This document shows, piece by piece, positions 1 to 9,829 of a DNA stretch of 64,000 nucleotides. Source of the DNA: Gigantopelta aegis. Lineage: Eukaryota > Mollusca > Gastropoda > Neomphalida > Peltospiridae. Made by a program: the position numbers and the translations under genes. The notes under the pieces were generated by a model. The model was given only the letters and a program-made list of their open reading frames with translations. It ran no database searches and was not told where the DNA came from. The first letter of the stretch is position 1; each line of letters starts with the position of its first letter. The stretch lies in assembly GCF_016097555.1 (NCBI RefSeq), contig NC_054704.1:32452054-32516053 (forward strand). Reading direction: 5' to 3'.

Positions 1-45
1 AGCCTGTAGACCGATGGCATAACCACGACGCCACCGAGGCTGGTA
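1..45 (-). repeat. SINE head fragment (type-2 tRNA-like), cut by window edge
   Basis: Read on the minus strand this is the start of the same tRNA-like head seen at 10467 and 35803 (GCCTCGGTGGCGTCGTGG followed by the CATCGG and CTACAGGCTG blocks). The body would lie left of the window. It is a retroposon fragment with no coding content. Confidence 0.6.
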
Positions 46-100
46 AGGTATTTTATAATGTTTGTAAAATGATTACCTGTAAATAACAATAATTTAATTA

Positions 101-259
101 CAGTGAAAGCTCTCAAGACCGGAATTCCTTTAAAACCGAACGCTTTACAGAATCCATTTTTAAAAACCAGTACAGAACGTAACCTCTCTAAACCGGATCC
201 CTCTTAAACCGGACATTTGTCTAGGTTCTAAAGGTGTTCAGTTTAGAGGGGTTTCACTA
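101..259. mobile_element. pogo/Tc1-like MITE, 159 bp
   Basis: Imperfect terminal inverted repeats: the left end begins CAGTGAAAGCTCTC and the right end, reverse-complemented, reads TAGTGAAACCCCTC. Both ends abut TA dinucleotides (99-100 and 260-261), as expected for TA-targeting Tc1/mariner/pogo elements. The interior has CTCTAAACCGG-like motifs typical of short pogo-type MITEs. There is no transposase. Family assignment is inference. Confidence 0.5.
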
Positions 260-264
260 TAGTT

Positions 265-714
265 ACAGAAAACATATTACAAACATTATAAAATACCATT
301 ATATACAGATAAAACTCGATATTGCCACATGAACATGAGAAGCATGATTAAAATTTGTTTAGGTTTTTGTTTTCTTTTAATCAGTAAGATAATTAAATGG
401 TGTATAATTAAAATAAGATACAATTAACATTAAATTAGAAAGCATATAGTACGCTATTATGGAATATTTTAGATTATCAACGTATAAATTCATTCATGAA
501 AATGGCGGGCGTGGTTGGGGTGAGAAGAGAACTCGACACTTCATTATTTCAAGACTTACGGAATTGTCATTTTGTCACCGTTCTACTTACCTGGGCATTC
601 TCTTTATCACCTGGGTATTCAGGTAAAACTTGATTCCTTCATAGAACACCGCTAAAAACAGAGTCACGGCCAAGACAGTCGAAATACCTGAAGATGAAAT
701 AAAAATATTGATTC
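265..714. other. AT-rich intergenic, no gene seen
   Basis: AT-rich sequence without a credible reading frame, splice-supported exon or recognisable repeat end. Confidence 0.5.
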
Positions 715-818
715 CAATCTAATTAAAATTAGCTCCACTATTACATGTGGTGGACATGAGCTCCAACTGGCTGGTGTTAGATCCACATGTAATAGTGGAG
801 CTAATTTTAATTAGATTG
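715..818. mobile_element. Snap-back palindromic derivative of the 9-bp-TSD TIR family
   Basis: Two 36-base arms (715-750 and 783-818) are reverse complements of each other, both starting CAATCTAATTAAAATTAGCT from the outside, around a loop of about 32 bases. The right half matches the terminal about 70 bases of the element at 58929-59616. This looks like a deletion derivative with one end inverted onto itself. No 9-base direct repeat is visible at its borders. The sequence to its right is the core of a SINE, so it marks a rearrangement or insertion there. Confidence 0.75.
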
Positions 819-824
819 TTGTCG

Positions 825-1030
825 TTTCAGCCAGTACACCACGACTGATACATCAAAGGCCGTGCTATATGCTATTCTGTCTGTAGGATGGTGCATATAA
901 AAAAAAACCTTGCTACCAATGGAAAGATGTAGCGGGTTTCCTCTCTAAGACATATATGTCATAATTACCAAATGTTTGATGATTAATAAATCAATGTGCT
1001 CTAGTGGTGTCGTTAAAGAAAACAAACTTT
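825..1030 (+). repeat. SINE, 5'-truncated (core plus AACAAACTT tail)
   Basis: Contains the shared core (CCACGACTG, CATCAAAGGCCGTG, GGTGCATATAAAA blocks) and ends in the tail AATCAATGTGCTCTAGTGGT followed by oligo-A/AACAAACTT. The tRNA-like head is missing; the 715-818 palindrome sits where it should be. Confidence 0.8.
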
Positions 1031-1097
1031 AACAATGGAAAGAAACCCAGAACAGTAAGTCGTTTTGTCGTAGAAAACCAAATAATCTTCAAAGCAG

Positions 1098-1405
1098 TAA
1101 GACATAGCCCAGTGGTAAAGCGCTCGCTTAATACGTGGTCGGTTTGCGATCGATCCCCATCAGTGAGCCCATTGGGCCATTTCTCACTCCAGCCAGTGCA
1201 CCACAACTGGTACATCAAAGGACGTGGTATGTGCTATCTCGTCTATGGGATGGTGCATATAAACGATCCCATGCTGTTAATCGAAAAAAGTAGCCCATGA
1301 AGTGGCGACAGCGGGTTACCTCTCTCTATATCTGTGTGGTCCGACGCCATATAACCGTAAATAAAATGTGTTGAGTGCGTCGTTAAATAAACCATTTCCT
1401 TCCTA
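1098..1405 (+). repeat. SINE, full length (type-1 head, ACATTTCC-type tail)
   Basis: The tRNA-like head has an A-box-like TAGCCCAGTGGTAAAGCGC and a B-box-like GATCGATCCCC, then the shared core, then the alternate tail GTGTTGAGTGCGTCGTTAAA ending in CCATTTCCTTCC. The open frames here in both orientations are translation shadows of the repeat. Confidence 0.85.
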
Positions 1406-1893
1406 TCAAACTTTACCATCATCTGAAGACGAGATCCTGACAGATAACTGATGACATAACACACTGAAGAGTAATTGGAGAGCCAGTTTGATACAGTGCT
1501 ACTAAGTTACAAAATTGAATTTTAATCCCTCCGTAAAAGGACAAAACTGCCAACAACAAAAGTGCAAAAATTTCTTTTTATTTTCTTAAACTGTTCGTTG
1601 ACAACCGAACAGCACGGTTGGTTACACATCTATGCCGTCGACAAAAGAAGATTCATCTGAAAGTTCACTGGAATTAGTAAGGTAATTTGATATTTGTAGT
1701 TGTCAGTGAATGTATCAACAACGGAACCAGTCGAGTGTAAACCGACCAACGGCGATAAATTCCATTCTGTAGAGGGAGGTAACTATTGTTTGTTTAAAGC
1801 TGCTCTATCGGTTTGAGACGTGCGTTTTTCATTTAAACATTGTGTTACTTTTAAATACTAAAATGGATGAACTGATTCAGTTAAAATTCAATG
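1406..1893. other. Intergenic, no gene seen
   Basis: No reading frame or repeat end that I can support. Confidence 0.4.

Positions 1894-1973
<80 letters not shown>
1894..1973. repeat. Compound microsatellite (TA)n(CA)n
   Basis: About 55 bases of TA followed by about 22 bases of CA and a short GCAT run. The frames crossing it are artefacts of the dinucleotide repeat. Confidence 0.95.
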
Positions 1974-3004
1974 GCATGCATGCATGCAGGAGAGACCCAG
2001 GAAATATGTGAGTTCTTTTTTAAAAATCGAACGCCATGCCCATCTATATTAAACAAGAACACGTTTAACGACAATAGCTTCATATTAAAGCACATTATTA
2101 TGTATTTATAACTGTGCGTGTGTGTTTTTGTGAGTTTTCCCGGCGAGAAAATTGCGAGAACGATGGTTTTGTTCGCACGTCGTTCACGTAAGTCAAATTA
2201 TTTGTAACCTTCTTCATGGTCTTGACGATTTACTTAAAAACAAAATGGGTTACCCTAATTTATGTTTGCATAAACGATAAATTGTTGTCGCAAATATTCA
2301 ATTTCAAGAGGCATGTTTTGGGGTGAGTTATTTGTTTTTGTTTTTTGTTGTTGTTGTTGTTGTTGTTGATGTTGTGTTTTTTTGTTATCCTTGCCCATCT
2401 CTTGCCCATCTTTTTAGTAATAACCGCATTTTGTTTTATACATATCGTTTAGTTTTGAATATGTTTATAACCAAGAGCCCACCTTCACCTTGATAAAATA
2501 AGATTTATGTGATGTTTTCTTGGATTGTATTGACATGACCATGGTGGTTGACATTGTATTGAGTAGACACGTGACGATGACTCGGGATTCCTCCCTTTAT
2601 ACTCACGTGACCAACTGTATCTGCTTACTCTTTAAATAGCTGCCCGAGTCACAAGACCTACTATGTAATATAATCAATGGCTTACAGAATGATTCAGTGA
2701 ATGCGTGGGTGAATGACTGACTGAACGTATGAATGAATTTAAAGTTTATCTATGATGTAAACATTCAACACTTATAATTAAAACAAACTTGCGTAAAGAG
2801 CTGTGAAAATACAAATATCACAATCACAAACCAGTATCTTTCTGAAAAAAACCCCTGTAAAACTGAAATAAAACTGATTCAGTATGTCAGCATATTTTGT
2901 TTTCTCCCAAATATATGTTCTATGATTACAATACTTTCTACTAAAATAGAACGCACCGTCCGTGTTATGTTGATACATGTATATATACACCAATATACTT
3001 GAAC
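1974..3004. other. Intergenic, AT-rich, short (GTT)n tract
   Basis: Contains a short GTT/TTG repeat near 2345-2368 and otherwise unremarkable AT-rich sequence. No supported gene. Confidence 0.5.
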
Positions 3005-3245
3005 CAAATTAAAGTCTGTTTTGTTTAACAACACCACTATCAGCACATCGGCTATTGGATGTCAAACATTTGGTAATTTTGACATATAGTCTTAGAGTTA
3101 AAGTTTGTTTTGTTTTAAGAGACCACTAACAGCACATCAGCTATTGGATGTCAAACATTTGGTAACAGCACATCGGCTATTGGATGTCAAACATTTGGTA
3201 ACAGCACATCGGCTATTGGATGTCAAACATTTGGTAAGTTTGACA
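3005..3245 (-). repeat. SINE tail fragments with internal 36-bp tandem amplification
   Basis: Minus-strand SINE tail pieces (oligo-T, TTTGTTTTGTTTAACA, then CGGCTATTGGATGTCAAACA). The block containing CAGCACATCGGCTATTGGAT is repeated about every 36 bases between roughly 3128 and 3240, so the conserved tail was amplified in tandem. Confidence 0.75.
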
Positions 3246-3261
3246 TATAGTCTTAGAGTTA

Positions 3262-3682
3262 AAGTTAAAGTTTGTTTTGTTTAACGACACCACTAGAGCA
3301 TATTTATTAATTAATCATCGGCTATTGGATGTCAAACATTTGGTCATTATGACTCGTAGTCATCACAGGAAATCCGCTACATTTTTCCTAATGCAGCAAG
3401 GAATATTTTGTATGCACTGTCGCACAGACTGGAAAGCACATACCACGGCCTTTGAACAAGTTGGAACGAGTATAGTCTTAGAGAGAAAACCCGTTATATT
3501 TTTTTCATTAGTAAAAAGGGATCTTTTATATGCACCATCCCACAGATAGGACAGCACATACCACGGTCTTTGATATACGAGTAGTGGTATACTGGCTGAA
3601 ACGAGATGGGCCAACCGACTGGAATTTGTCTCAGACTGATCGCGCATCAAGCGAGCGTTTTACCACTGGGCTACATCTGTAG
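3262..3682 (-). repeat. SINE, near full length, rearranged core
   Basis: Reads from the tail (TTTGTTTTGTTTAACGACAC) at left through the core to the tRNA-like head at right (GCGAGCGTTTTACCACTGGG is the complement of the A-box side). The core appears twice: a first ATATTTTGTATGCACTGTCG block, then the usual GGGATCTTTTATATGCACCA block. This suggests one SINE joined to part of another. Confidence 0.75.
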
Positions 3683-3683
3683 T

Positions 3684-4065
3684 TGTGCGATATTGAAATT
3701 TCAGGTTCGATATCGGCTTCTATATTATTGAGGTGATTTACCTCGGTATCGGTAATATCGAGCAGTATTTCGGTATACTACGTTTTAAATACATGCCCGA
3801 GTTAAGGCTCATCAGCTAATTTCATACTTTAAGTTGACACAAAATGCATGTACATGTTTTTCCTGTCGATTTTGAGGAAGAACGATGTCCATCCGCTCTT
3901 CTTTTCATATACTGTTAGGTTTTTTACTAAATTGCAGGGAAAAGATTTCAATACCGAAATTTCGGTATTTTGAGATATGCTCGGTATGGTAAATCGGTAC
4001 TGACATGATACCGATACCGAACGGTATATATACGGTATACCGCCCAGCTCGAGCTACACCCCTCC
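3684..4065. repeat. Repeat rich in TATCGGTAT / ATACCGAAATTTCGGTAT motifs
   Basis: Self-complementary motifs (ATACCGAAATTTCGGTAT at about 3952, GGTATCGG, CCGATACCG) occur at both ends of this stretch. That is typical of a short non-autonomous DNA element or inverted-repeat family. No target duplication was identified and no coding frame. Confidence 0.4.
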
Positions 4066-4617
4066 CAATATACTTGAACAAAGCCTATAAGTAACTTGAT
4101 TTTGGTATAGTTTTTACTGGTTGACTTTAAGCTTTAATTCTGAATTTCTTTTTAAATGATCAGCATCATGTATGCTAGTCTCAGACTACCAGATGCCAGC
4201 AGAAAGTTGGCAAACTTTGATGTCATAACTTCTACCACGACTATCCAGTTGCTAGTCTGAGCGCTCTTACAATTCGATTCTCGTCGTATAATGCATTAGT
4301 TGTTAATCTGAGCGCACCCGTCGTAAGTAGTAAGTTGAGAAAATTACAATCTAATTAAAATTAGCTCCAATATTACATGTGGATCTAACAGCAGCCCGTT
4401 GGAGCTCATGTCCAGTTGACCTTTCATTCGACCAATCAAAACCTTACTTGCAAAATCATGCCAGTGATTTGAAAAGAATTTAAAAACATTCGGGATTATG
4501 CCGAGGGTATACGAAATGATTTGGGTGAATTACGAAGCATGCCGGGAACTAATTGCAATATAAAAATTTATTTAAAAAATTCGTTTTGAAGACGAAACAC
4601 TTCCAAGCTAACTTGCG

Positions 4618-5541
4618 ATGAGGACAGACGTCTCGCCATGTACTCTCGAGTTACCCCCCCCCCCCCCACACACACACCTGGGGGGACTCTTACTGAGCTA
4701 TGGGAAGCTACTTGAGTATCGCGTCACGTACACCGGGTCACGGGCTTCAGTGACTGGTGTACGGCGACGCGATCGTACAGAAGAAGAGGAGGAGATGGAG
4801 AAAGAGGAAAAGCGCGCCAGAAACAGCACGGGGGGGGGGGGGGACCAAAACTGGTGGCTCAACCGCCAGCGGCGGTCCCTTCTGCGACGCCGCCCCCAGC
4901 TCAGCCTGAGTCGAGGAAACCAGCTACGCCGGAACCGTCGACCTCCTAGAGGAACACTCAGCACCGCGGTGTGTGAGACGCCCCGTAAAGGCCCTCCATC
5001 GCCGACTACTACGTGGCCCAGACAGAACTGGCCGGTATCCCCGGTACTGCCAGTCGTCAAGCCACCGGCCCGATCAGCCGCCGTTGGAAAGAGGAAGGCC
5101 GTCGCTCAGCCGAGCGACCAACCTGACAAGGCCCGGCCTCCTCCAACACCCGCACCGTCCCCCTCCGACTCGGTAGCCGTCTGGAAAGTTCAGATCTGGA
5201 AAATTAGGTCCGGCTTCCTGAAGTTCGTGCAGGGGGACATCTCGGATCCGGCATCACTGATGGGCGGACTAGTGAAACCAGAGCTAAAACAACTGCCTGA
5301 TGGAAGCGCTTACGAGCTACACACCATCAAATCTACAGTCGGCAAGACGGGGTTGGTACAAACTCAGCGCCGAGAAGGAGTCTACCAACAAGCGGTCATG
5401 GTTAGAGAGGTGGATAGCCACAGGATCGTCAAGGCCCTTTTCGGCAACGACTACCGGAGTGTCATAACCATCCTCGCCGACCAGAGATGGAAGCACTTCA
5501 TCCCCGCCTTTGCCGGTTCTCCACTCATCGGTTCGCCGTAG
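4618..5541 (+). CDS. Unrecognised 307-aa protein inside the TIR element
   Basis: A continuous frame much longer than its surroundings allow by chance, though a poly-C run (about 4657) and a poly-G run (about 4830) lie in its first third. The predicted protein starts with a Pro/His stretch, continues as a basic, Arg- and Pro-rich low-complexity region (about residues 45-185), and ends in a more ordinary region (about 190-307). That end region contains WKVQIWKIRSGFLKFVQGD and later VMVREVDSHRIVKALFGNDY. I recognise no domain, catalytic triad or nucleic-acid-binding motif. Base composition is distinctly more GC-rich than the flanks, which suggests a different origin. It could be element cargo, a LINE ORF1 fragment (a (ATC)n tail lies 450 bases downstream), or a degraded gag-like protein. 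The start codon is not certain; the C-terminal third is the most credible part. Confidence 0.4.
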   Translation: MRTDVSPCTLELPPPPPHTHLGGLLLSYGKLLEYRVTYTGSRASVTGVRRRDRTEEEEEMEKEEKRARNSTGGGGDQNWWLNRQRRSLLRRRPQLSLSRGNQLRRNRRPPRGTLSTAVCETPRKGPPSPTTTWPRQNWPVSPVLPVVKPPARSAAVGKRKAVAQPSDQPDKARPPPTPAPSPSDSVAVWKVQIWKIRSGFLKFVQGDISDPASLMGGLVKPELKQLPDGSAYELHTIKSTVGKTGLVQTQRREGVYQQAVMVREVDSHRIVKALFGNDYRSVITILADQRWKHFIPAFAGSPLIGSP

Positions 5542-5848
5542 GCCAAACTCCAACGACCTTAACGAGGCCACTCACGTGGACATATAGATCGGACTTTAAA
5601 CATTTAGACCTTCGTTCAAAATTTTATGTCGAAATTACTTAAAAAAACAAAAAACAAAACAATAGTCCGATCCTCTCTTCTTTCTCTTATTTATTTTTGG
5701 ACTGTCCTTCTAAAATGCTCCAAATTATATAAATATTCGGCCGAGCAGTCAATTCCTTTTATTTTTGGCTTGTAATTTTTTTAATTATTATTTTTATTTT
5801 ATTCTATTCAAAATTCGGCCTATTTTCAACACTACCCCCCCCCCTCCC

Positions 5849-5901
<53 letters not shown>

Positions 5902-6060
5902 CCCGAGTCAGGCCACCGATCTTATCGGAGGTCGGACTCGGGAAGGGCGTGTTCGAAACCCTAGTGGTATATGGACACGTTAAACTAGTTATCATCATCA
6001 TCATCATCATCAAGACGGGAAAAAAAACCGTGATGGTATAGCCATAAAATCTGTTTATAC
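5542..6060 (+). repeat. Possible LINE 3' end with (CA)n and (ATC)n tracts
   Basis: After the 307-codon frame comes non-coding sequence with (CA)n at about 5852-5900 and a terminal-looking ATCATCATCATCATCATCA run at about 5992-6011, preceded by GGACACGTTAAACTAGTTAT. Short 3' simple repeats of this kind are common tails of non-LTR retrotransposons. The reverse transcriptase is absent, so this is only a suggestion. Confidence 0.35.
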
Positions 6061-6329
6061 TAGTATACAATCCAGAATTTATTACTGCATTTTCCTCCCT
6101 GTTTTTGCAATGTTGAAATAGACCAACAAGTTCGCCTATTACATAAATAGTCTCGCCCGATATTTTTAGAATTTGTATGCTGCCGAATAACGCTATAAAA
6201 GGCGAAGTCTAATTGGTCGATATTTAAAATGTTATTTATAGATGAAATGTCACCTGGACATAGGAGTCCACGCAATGCTGTTAGATCTACTGGTAGACCC
6301 AGAAGAGCTAATTTTAATCAAATTGAGAA

Positions 6330-6665
6330 AATTACAATGATCAAGATCTCATTTTCACTAACTCCTTCTATCTTAGCTGAATGGCTCCATTAAATGAATT
6401 AAGGAACGGATAAACACTGACTTTAATTGGAACCCTAAACCACATTGTTAACCCTTGTTAATGTCTTATCTCAATTTGTATTTGCTGCCTCAAATGCAGC
6501 TATGGCATGTATTGCTGCATATAACCAATAGAGAGCAGTATTTGAATATTTGGGATACATGGCTATACACACTGGCAACAAAAACAACATATCACACGGT
6601 ATTTCATCCTACACACCAAGAGTAATGTCCTCCTAAGGTTCAGCAGACCCTTTAGACATGAACCT
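6330..6665. other. Intergenic, no gene seen
   Basis: No supported frame or repeat end between the TIR element and the next SINE. Confidence 0.4.
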
Positions 6666-6671
6666 CAATAA

Positions 6672-6965
6672 AAGTTAAAGTTTGTTTTGTTTAAGTACAC
6701 CACCAGATCACATTGATATATTTATAATCACCGACTATTGGACATCAAACGTATAGTCTTATAGAGGAAACCCACTACATTTTCCCATTAGTAGCAAGGG
6801 ATCTGTATATGCACTATCCCACAAACATGAGAGCACATACAACGGTCTACCAGTAGTGGTGCAATGGATAAAACGAGAAATAGCCCAATGGACCCATCGG
6901 CTGGGATCGATCCAAGATCGACCGCGCATCAGGCAATCGCTTAACCACTCGGCTACGTCTCGCCA
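6672..6965 (-). repeat. SINE (AACAAACTT-tail type)
   Basis: Tail complement AAAGTTTGTTTTGTTTAAG at left, core ATCTGTATATGCACTATCCC in the middle, head complement CGCTTAACCACTCGGCTACG at right. Diverged from the full-length copies but in the same order. Confidence 0.8.
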
Positions 6966-7170
6966 CATTGAAGCTTAATCGTGTATATGGTCAACACACG
7001 TAATATTCTGCTGCTAACCACGATTAGCTAGGGTTATTTAAGTAAAAAATAATGTCTAATGTTCTAACCTGGAATGGTCCCAAGAACCCATACTTCAAAC
7101 ATCAACGTCGTATTGGTTTTTGTTGTAAAGTAAGCCTGGAAATAAATATTACATATAAATATAATTAATT

Positions 7171-7184
7171 AAGAGAGAGAGAGG

Positions 7185-7263
<79 letters not shown>

Positions 7264-7280
7264 CAGACAGACAGACATAT
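7171..7280. repeat. (GA)n / (CA)n / (CAGA)n microsatellite
   Basis: About 80 bases of GA followed by short ACAC and CAGA runs. The Ser/Leu-rich and Arg/Glu-rich frames here are artefacts of the repeat. Confidence 0.95.
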
Positions 7281-7284
7281 AGGG

Positions 7285-8077
7285 GAGAGAGAGGGGAGGG
7301 GTAGATAGAAAAAGAGAGAACGGAAGGTGAGGATGCATTGGGAGAATTGCATGGATGAAAGGAATTAATGGATGGAAGGAATGAAGAAGAGATATAACAT
7401 CTCATCCGTAATGTGAGGCGTATATGCTTTGAAGAATATTATGCTAAGAAATGAGCACATGCTGAAGAATGGTTCAATATGTAATATTCTTACAGGACGA
7501 ATACGCAATCTTCAAAAGAAGATGCAAAACATTTGACTGACGAAACCTTAAATAATATACTAAACAACCACGGCAATCGGCAGTGCTGTGGAGATTGGCG
7601 TGGAGAGGGGGTAATTATCCGCAGCACGTTTTTTTGTTGTTTTTTTGCTGTGGACTAAATTCATTTTTTTTCCAGGCATGTTTTTTCGCCGTGGACAGTT
7701 TCTCATTTGCAAGGGTTGCTAAATCCAATAAGAAAGTTAACACTTATGAATAATTCCACGTAAAATGACAGTTTATGCTTTATATTTTGTTTTTAATTGA
7801 ACGTGATATTGTAATGTATCGGAGACGGCACCTTTAAACGTACTAAAATAAGACATGGGTATTAACCTTGGAATAAACCGACACCAGAATTGGAGCATGA
7901 CAAAACGGTTAGTGACACAAATCTGTTTTGGGAGAAGAATTGGATATACTATACTGGTAACATATTTACCTATTGGAGCCACGTTTAGTATTTCCAAAGC
8001 AGAAATACATAAATAAGAAATTCAATGCACGATGCCGTCGAGTAGGCTATAATACGTGTTGCCGGAGACGTCGAAGG
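7285..8077. other. Intergenic, no gene seen
   Basis: GA-rich sequence near 7285-7400, then AT-rich sequence with T-runs. Nothing coding can be supported. Confidence 0.4.
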
Positions 8078-8315
8078 AAAGAAATGTTTTATTTAACGAC
8101 GCACTCAACACATTTTATTTATGGTTATACGACGTCAGACATATGGTTAAGGACCACTCAGATATTGAGAAAGGAAACCCGCTGTCGCCACTTCATGGGC
8201 TACTCTTTTCCATTAGCAGCAAGGGATCTTTTATATGCACCATCCGACAGACAGGATAGCACATACCACGGCCTTTGATGTACCAGTCGTGGTGCACTGG
8301 AAGGCTGGGGAGGGA
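8078..8315 (-). repeat. SINE, head-truncated (ACATTTC-type tail)
   Basis: Begins with the tail complement AAATGTTTTATTTAACGACG CACTCAACAC, continues through the GATCTTTTATATGCACCAT core and stops at the GTGGTGCACTGG block. The tRNA-like head is missing. Confidence 0.8.
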
Positions 8316-8515
8316 GTGGGAGGGGTATGAAACCAGTCCCAGTTTTAAAATGATAGAACAGTTTATTGAGACTATCATATTACGCACATAAGTGCATCTA
8401 TGATTTACAAATTTATCAAGGAAAGGCCACTCATGGCTCTCATAGACAGAAGTTAAAATTATCTCCGATGGACCTGGTTCAACAACGTGAATTACGCATT
8501 GTAAATAATTTGCAG

Positions 8516-8890
8516 GGCAGTAGGCTTACATGTATACCACGGTCCTTGATATATATCGGATTGGGGGGAGGGGGGGGGGAGGCGGGATGTAGCTCAGTGG
8601 TAAAGCGCTCGCTTGATGCGCAGTCGGTCTTGGATCGATCCCCGTCGGTGGGCCCATTGGGCTATTTCTCGTTCCAGCCAATGCACCACGACTGATATAT
8701 CAAAGGCCGTGGTATGTGTTATCAAGTCTGTGGGATGTGCATATAAAAGATCCCTTGCTACTTATAGAAAAATGTAGTGGGTTTCCTCTATAAGACTATA
8801 TGTCAAAATTAACAAATGTTTGACATCCAATATCCGATAATTAATATATCAGTTTGCTCTAATGGTGTCGCTAAACAAAACAAACTTCGA
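8516..8890 (+). repeat. Composite SINE with conserved 5' extension and G-run
   Basis: The SINE proper (8583-8888) has A-box TAGCTCAGTGGTAAAGCGC, B-box GGATCGATCCCC, the core and an AACAAACTT tail. It is preceded by about 65 bases (GCAGTAGGCTTACATGT, then a core-like CCACGGTCCTTG and a G-rich run). That stretch recurs in the same position at 14034-14095, so the composite probably derives from one dimeric source copy. Confidence 0.8.
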
Positions 8891-9053
8891 AGTCAGCTGT
8901 AAAGAATTATGCACCACACAATTCTTGGATCACTGGCCTATTGATTTTCCTTGTTGTTGATGTGACACACAGCACTAGACTAGAATCTTGAATATAATTT
9001 AAATAGTTAGTCCTCACAAGCAAGAAAGGAAAGGATGACCACATACACCGATA

Positions 9054-9165
9054 ATTATAATTATAATAATAATGATAATAATAATAAATAAAAAAAAGAT
9101 AAAATACTACTACTACTAATAATAATACTAATAATAAATAAATTAATAAATAAATTAAAAATAGT
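9054..9165. repeat. (TAA)n-like low-complexity tract
   Basis: Runs of AATAATAAT and TACTACTACT alternating with AAATAAATAA. No coding content. Confidence 0.85.
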
Positions 9166-9221
9166 AAAGGAAAGGAATATTTGCTGAACAAAACCTCAGC
9201 ACAATTTATATTACTAGTTTG

Positions 9222-9510
9222 AAAATTTAAAGTTTGTTTGGTTTAACGACACCACTAGAACACATTGATTTATTAATCATCTGCTATTGGATGTCAAACA
9301 TTTGATAATTTTGTTTCATAGTCTTCAGACGAAACTCGCTAATTTGTTTTCATTAGCAGCATGGAATCTTTTATATGCACTTTCCCACAGATAGCACAGC
9401 ATATACCACGGCCTTTGATAGAACAATTGTGGTGCACTGGTTGGAACAGGAAAAAACTAATCAGAGAATAGGTCTGCTGAGGTGGTTCGATCCTCAGCAT
9501 CTGAGACCAG
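9222..9510 (-). repeat. SINE (AACAAACTT-tail type), diverged head
   Basis: Tail complement AAAGTTTGTTTGGTTTAACG at left and core CTTTTATATGCACTTTCCCA. The head is poorly conserved after 9450, where a short piece resembling the type-2 head complement (AGCCTGTAGAC) is visible. Confidence 0.7.
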
Positions 9511-9630
9511 CCTGTAGACTACCGAATGAGCTCTAGATCCACCCCTCCTCCCTATAGACAGGAAGGCACATACCATAACCAAAAATATATAAATTATACA
9601 TGTACTAGTACATATATGCAGAGTACTCAC

Positions 9631-9708
9631 ATGATGACTTTCTTGTTTGACATAATCTTCACCGACGCTGTCCACATGGTAATGAGTTGAATGGTTGGTT
9701 TCATCCAT
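9631..9708 (-). CDS. Candidate first coding exon, His-containing N-terminus
   Basis: A 26-codon exon on the minus strand starts at an ATG at 9708 and ends in an exact donor, CATCAT|GTGAGT (GT at 9630-9629), in phase 0. The peptide begins MDETNHSTHYHVDSVGEDYV and ends in two histidines. A consensus TATA box lies about 80 bases upstream on the same strand, so promoter, short leader, ATG and donor are correctly spaced. Its design (short His-containing first exon ending at His-His, phase 0) resembles exon 1 of the copper transporter at 44289-44044, so a second Ctr-like gene running left is conceivable. I found no matching downstream exon in 1-9600. Identity is unproven. Confidence 0.35.
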
Positions 9709-9787
9709 GATGTTGTTACCCGGAACAAGTTAAACTGCCACTGTCAAAGCAAACGTAAATAATGGTTTCAATTTTTACAAGTTGTGC

Positions 9788-9795
9788 CTTTTATA
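9788..9795 (-). promoter_or_regulatory. TATA box upstream of the 9708 ATG
   Basis: Minus-strand TATAAAAG about 80 bases upstream of the ATG at 9708. This spacing would place transcription start near 9763 and leave a leader of about 55 bases. TGCACAC at 9822-9828 matches the metal-response-element core TGCRCNC, but a single 7-mer can occur by chance. Confidence 0.45.
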
Positions 9796-9829
9796 CTCTG
9801 TTGGAGCCCATGTTTACAGGTTGCACACG

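Larger units (their letters stand above)
4347..6325. mobile_element. TIR DNA element, about 2 kb, with 9-bp target-site duplication
   Basis: The left end CAATCTAATTAAAATTAGCT and the right end (reverse complement CAATTTGATTAAAATTAGCT) are inverted repeats. The 9 bases AGAAAATTA occur immediately outside both ends (4338-4346 and 6326-6334). Subterminal sequence at 4370-4570 and 6110-6320 matches the 688-bp element at 58929-59616, which has its own 9-base duplication. A 9-base duplication with long TIRs fits Mutator-like (MULE) or Merlin-type elements by general knowledge; the superfamily is inference. The interior carries a 307-codon frame (4618-5541), a (CA)n tract and an (ATC)n tract. The (ATC)n tract may be the 3' end of a nested LINE rather than part of the element. 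Confidence 0.7.

Noticed and set aside
8056..8278. Recurring conserved peptide-like frames (…LFNDALNTFYLWLYG…, …GSFICTIP) as a gene family
   Set aside because: The same frames occur in every SINE copy in either orientation (1243, 8056, 52250, 53273 and others). They are translations of the SINE tail and core, not proteins.
8583..8660. Genuine tRNA gene
   Set aside because: A- and B-box-like segments are present, but there is no cloverleaf closing acceptor stem and each is followed by the SINE body. These are tRNA-derived retroposon heads.
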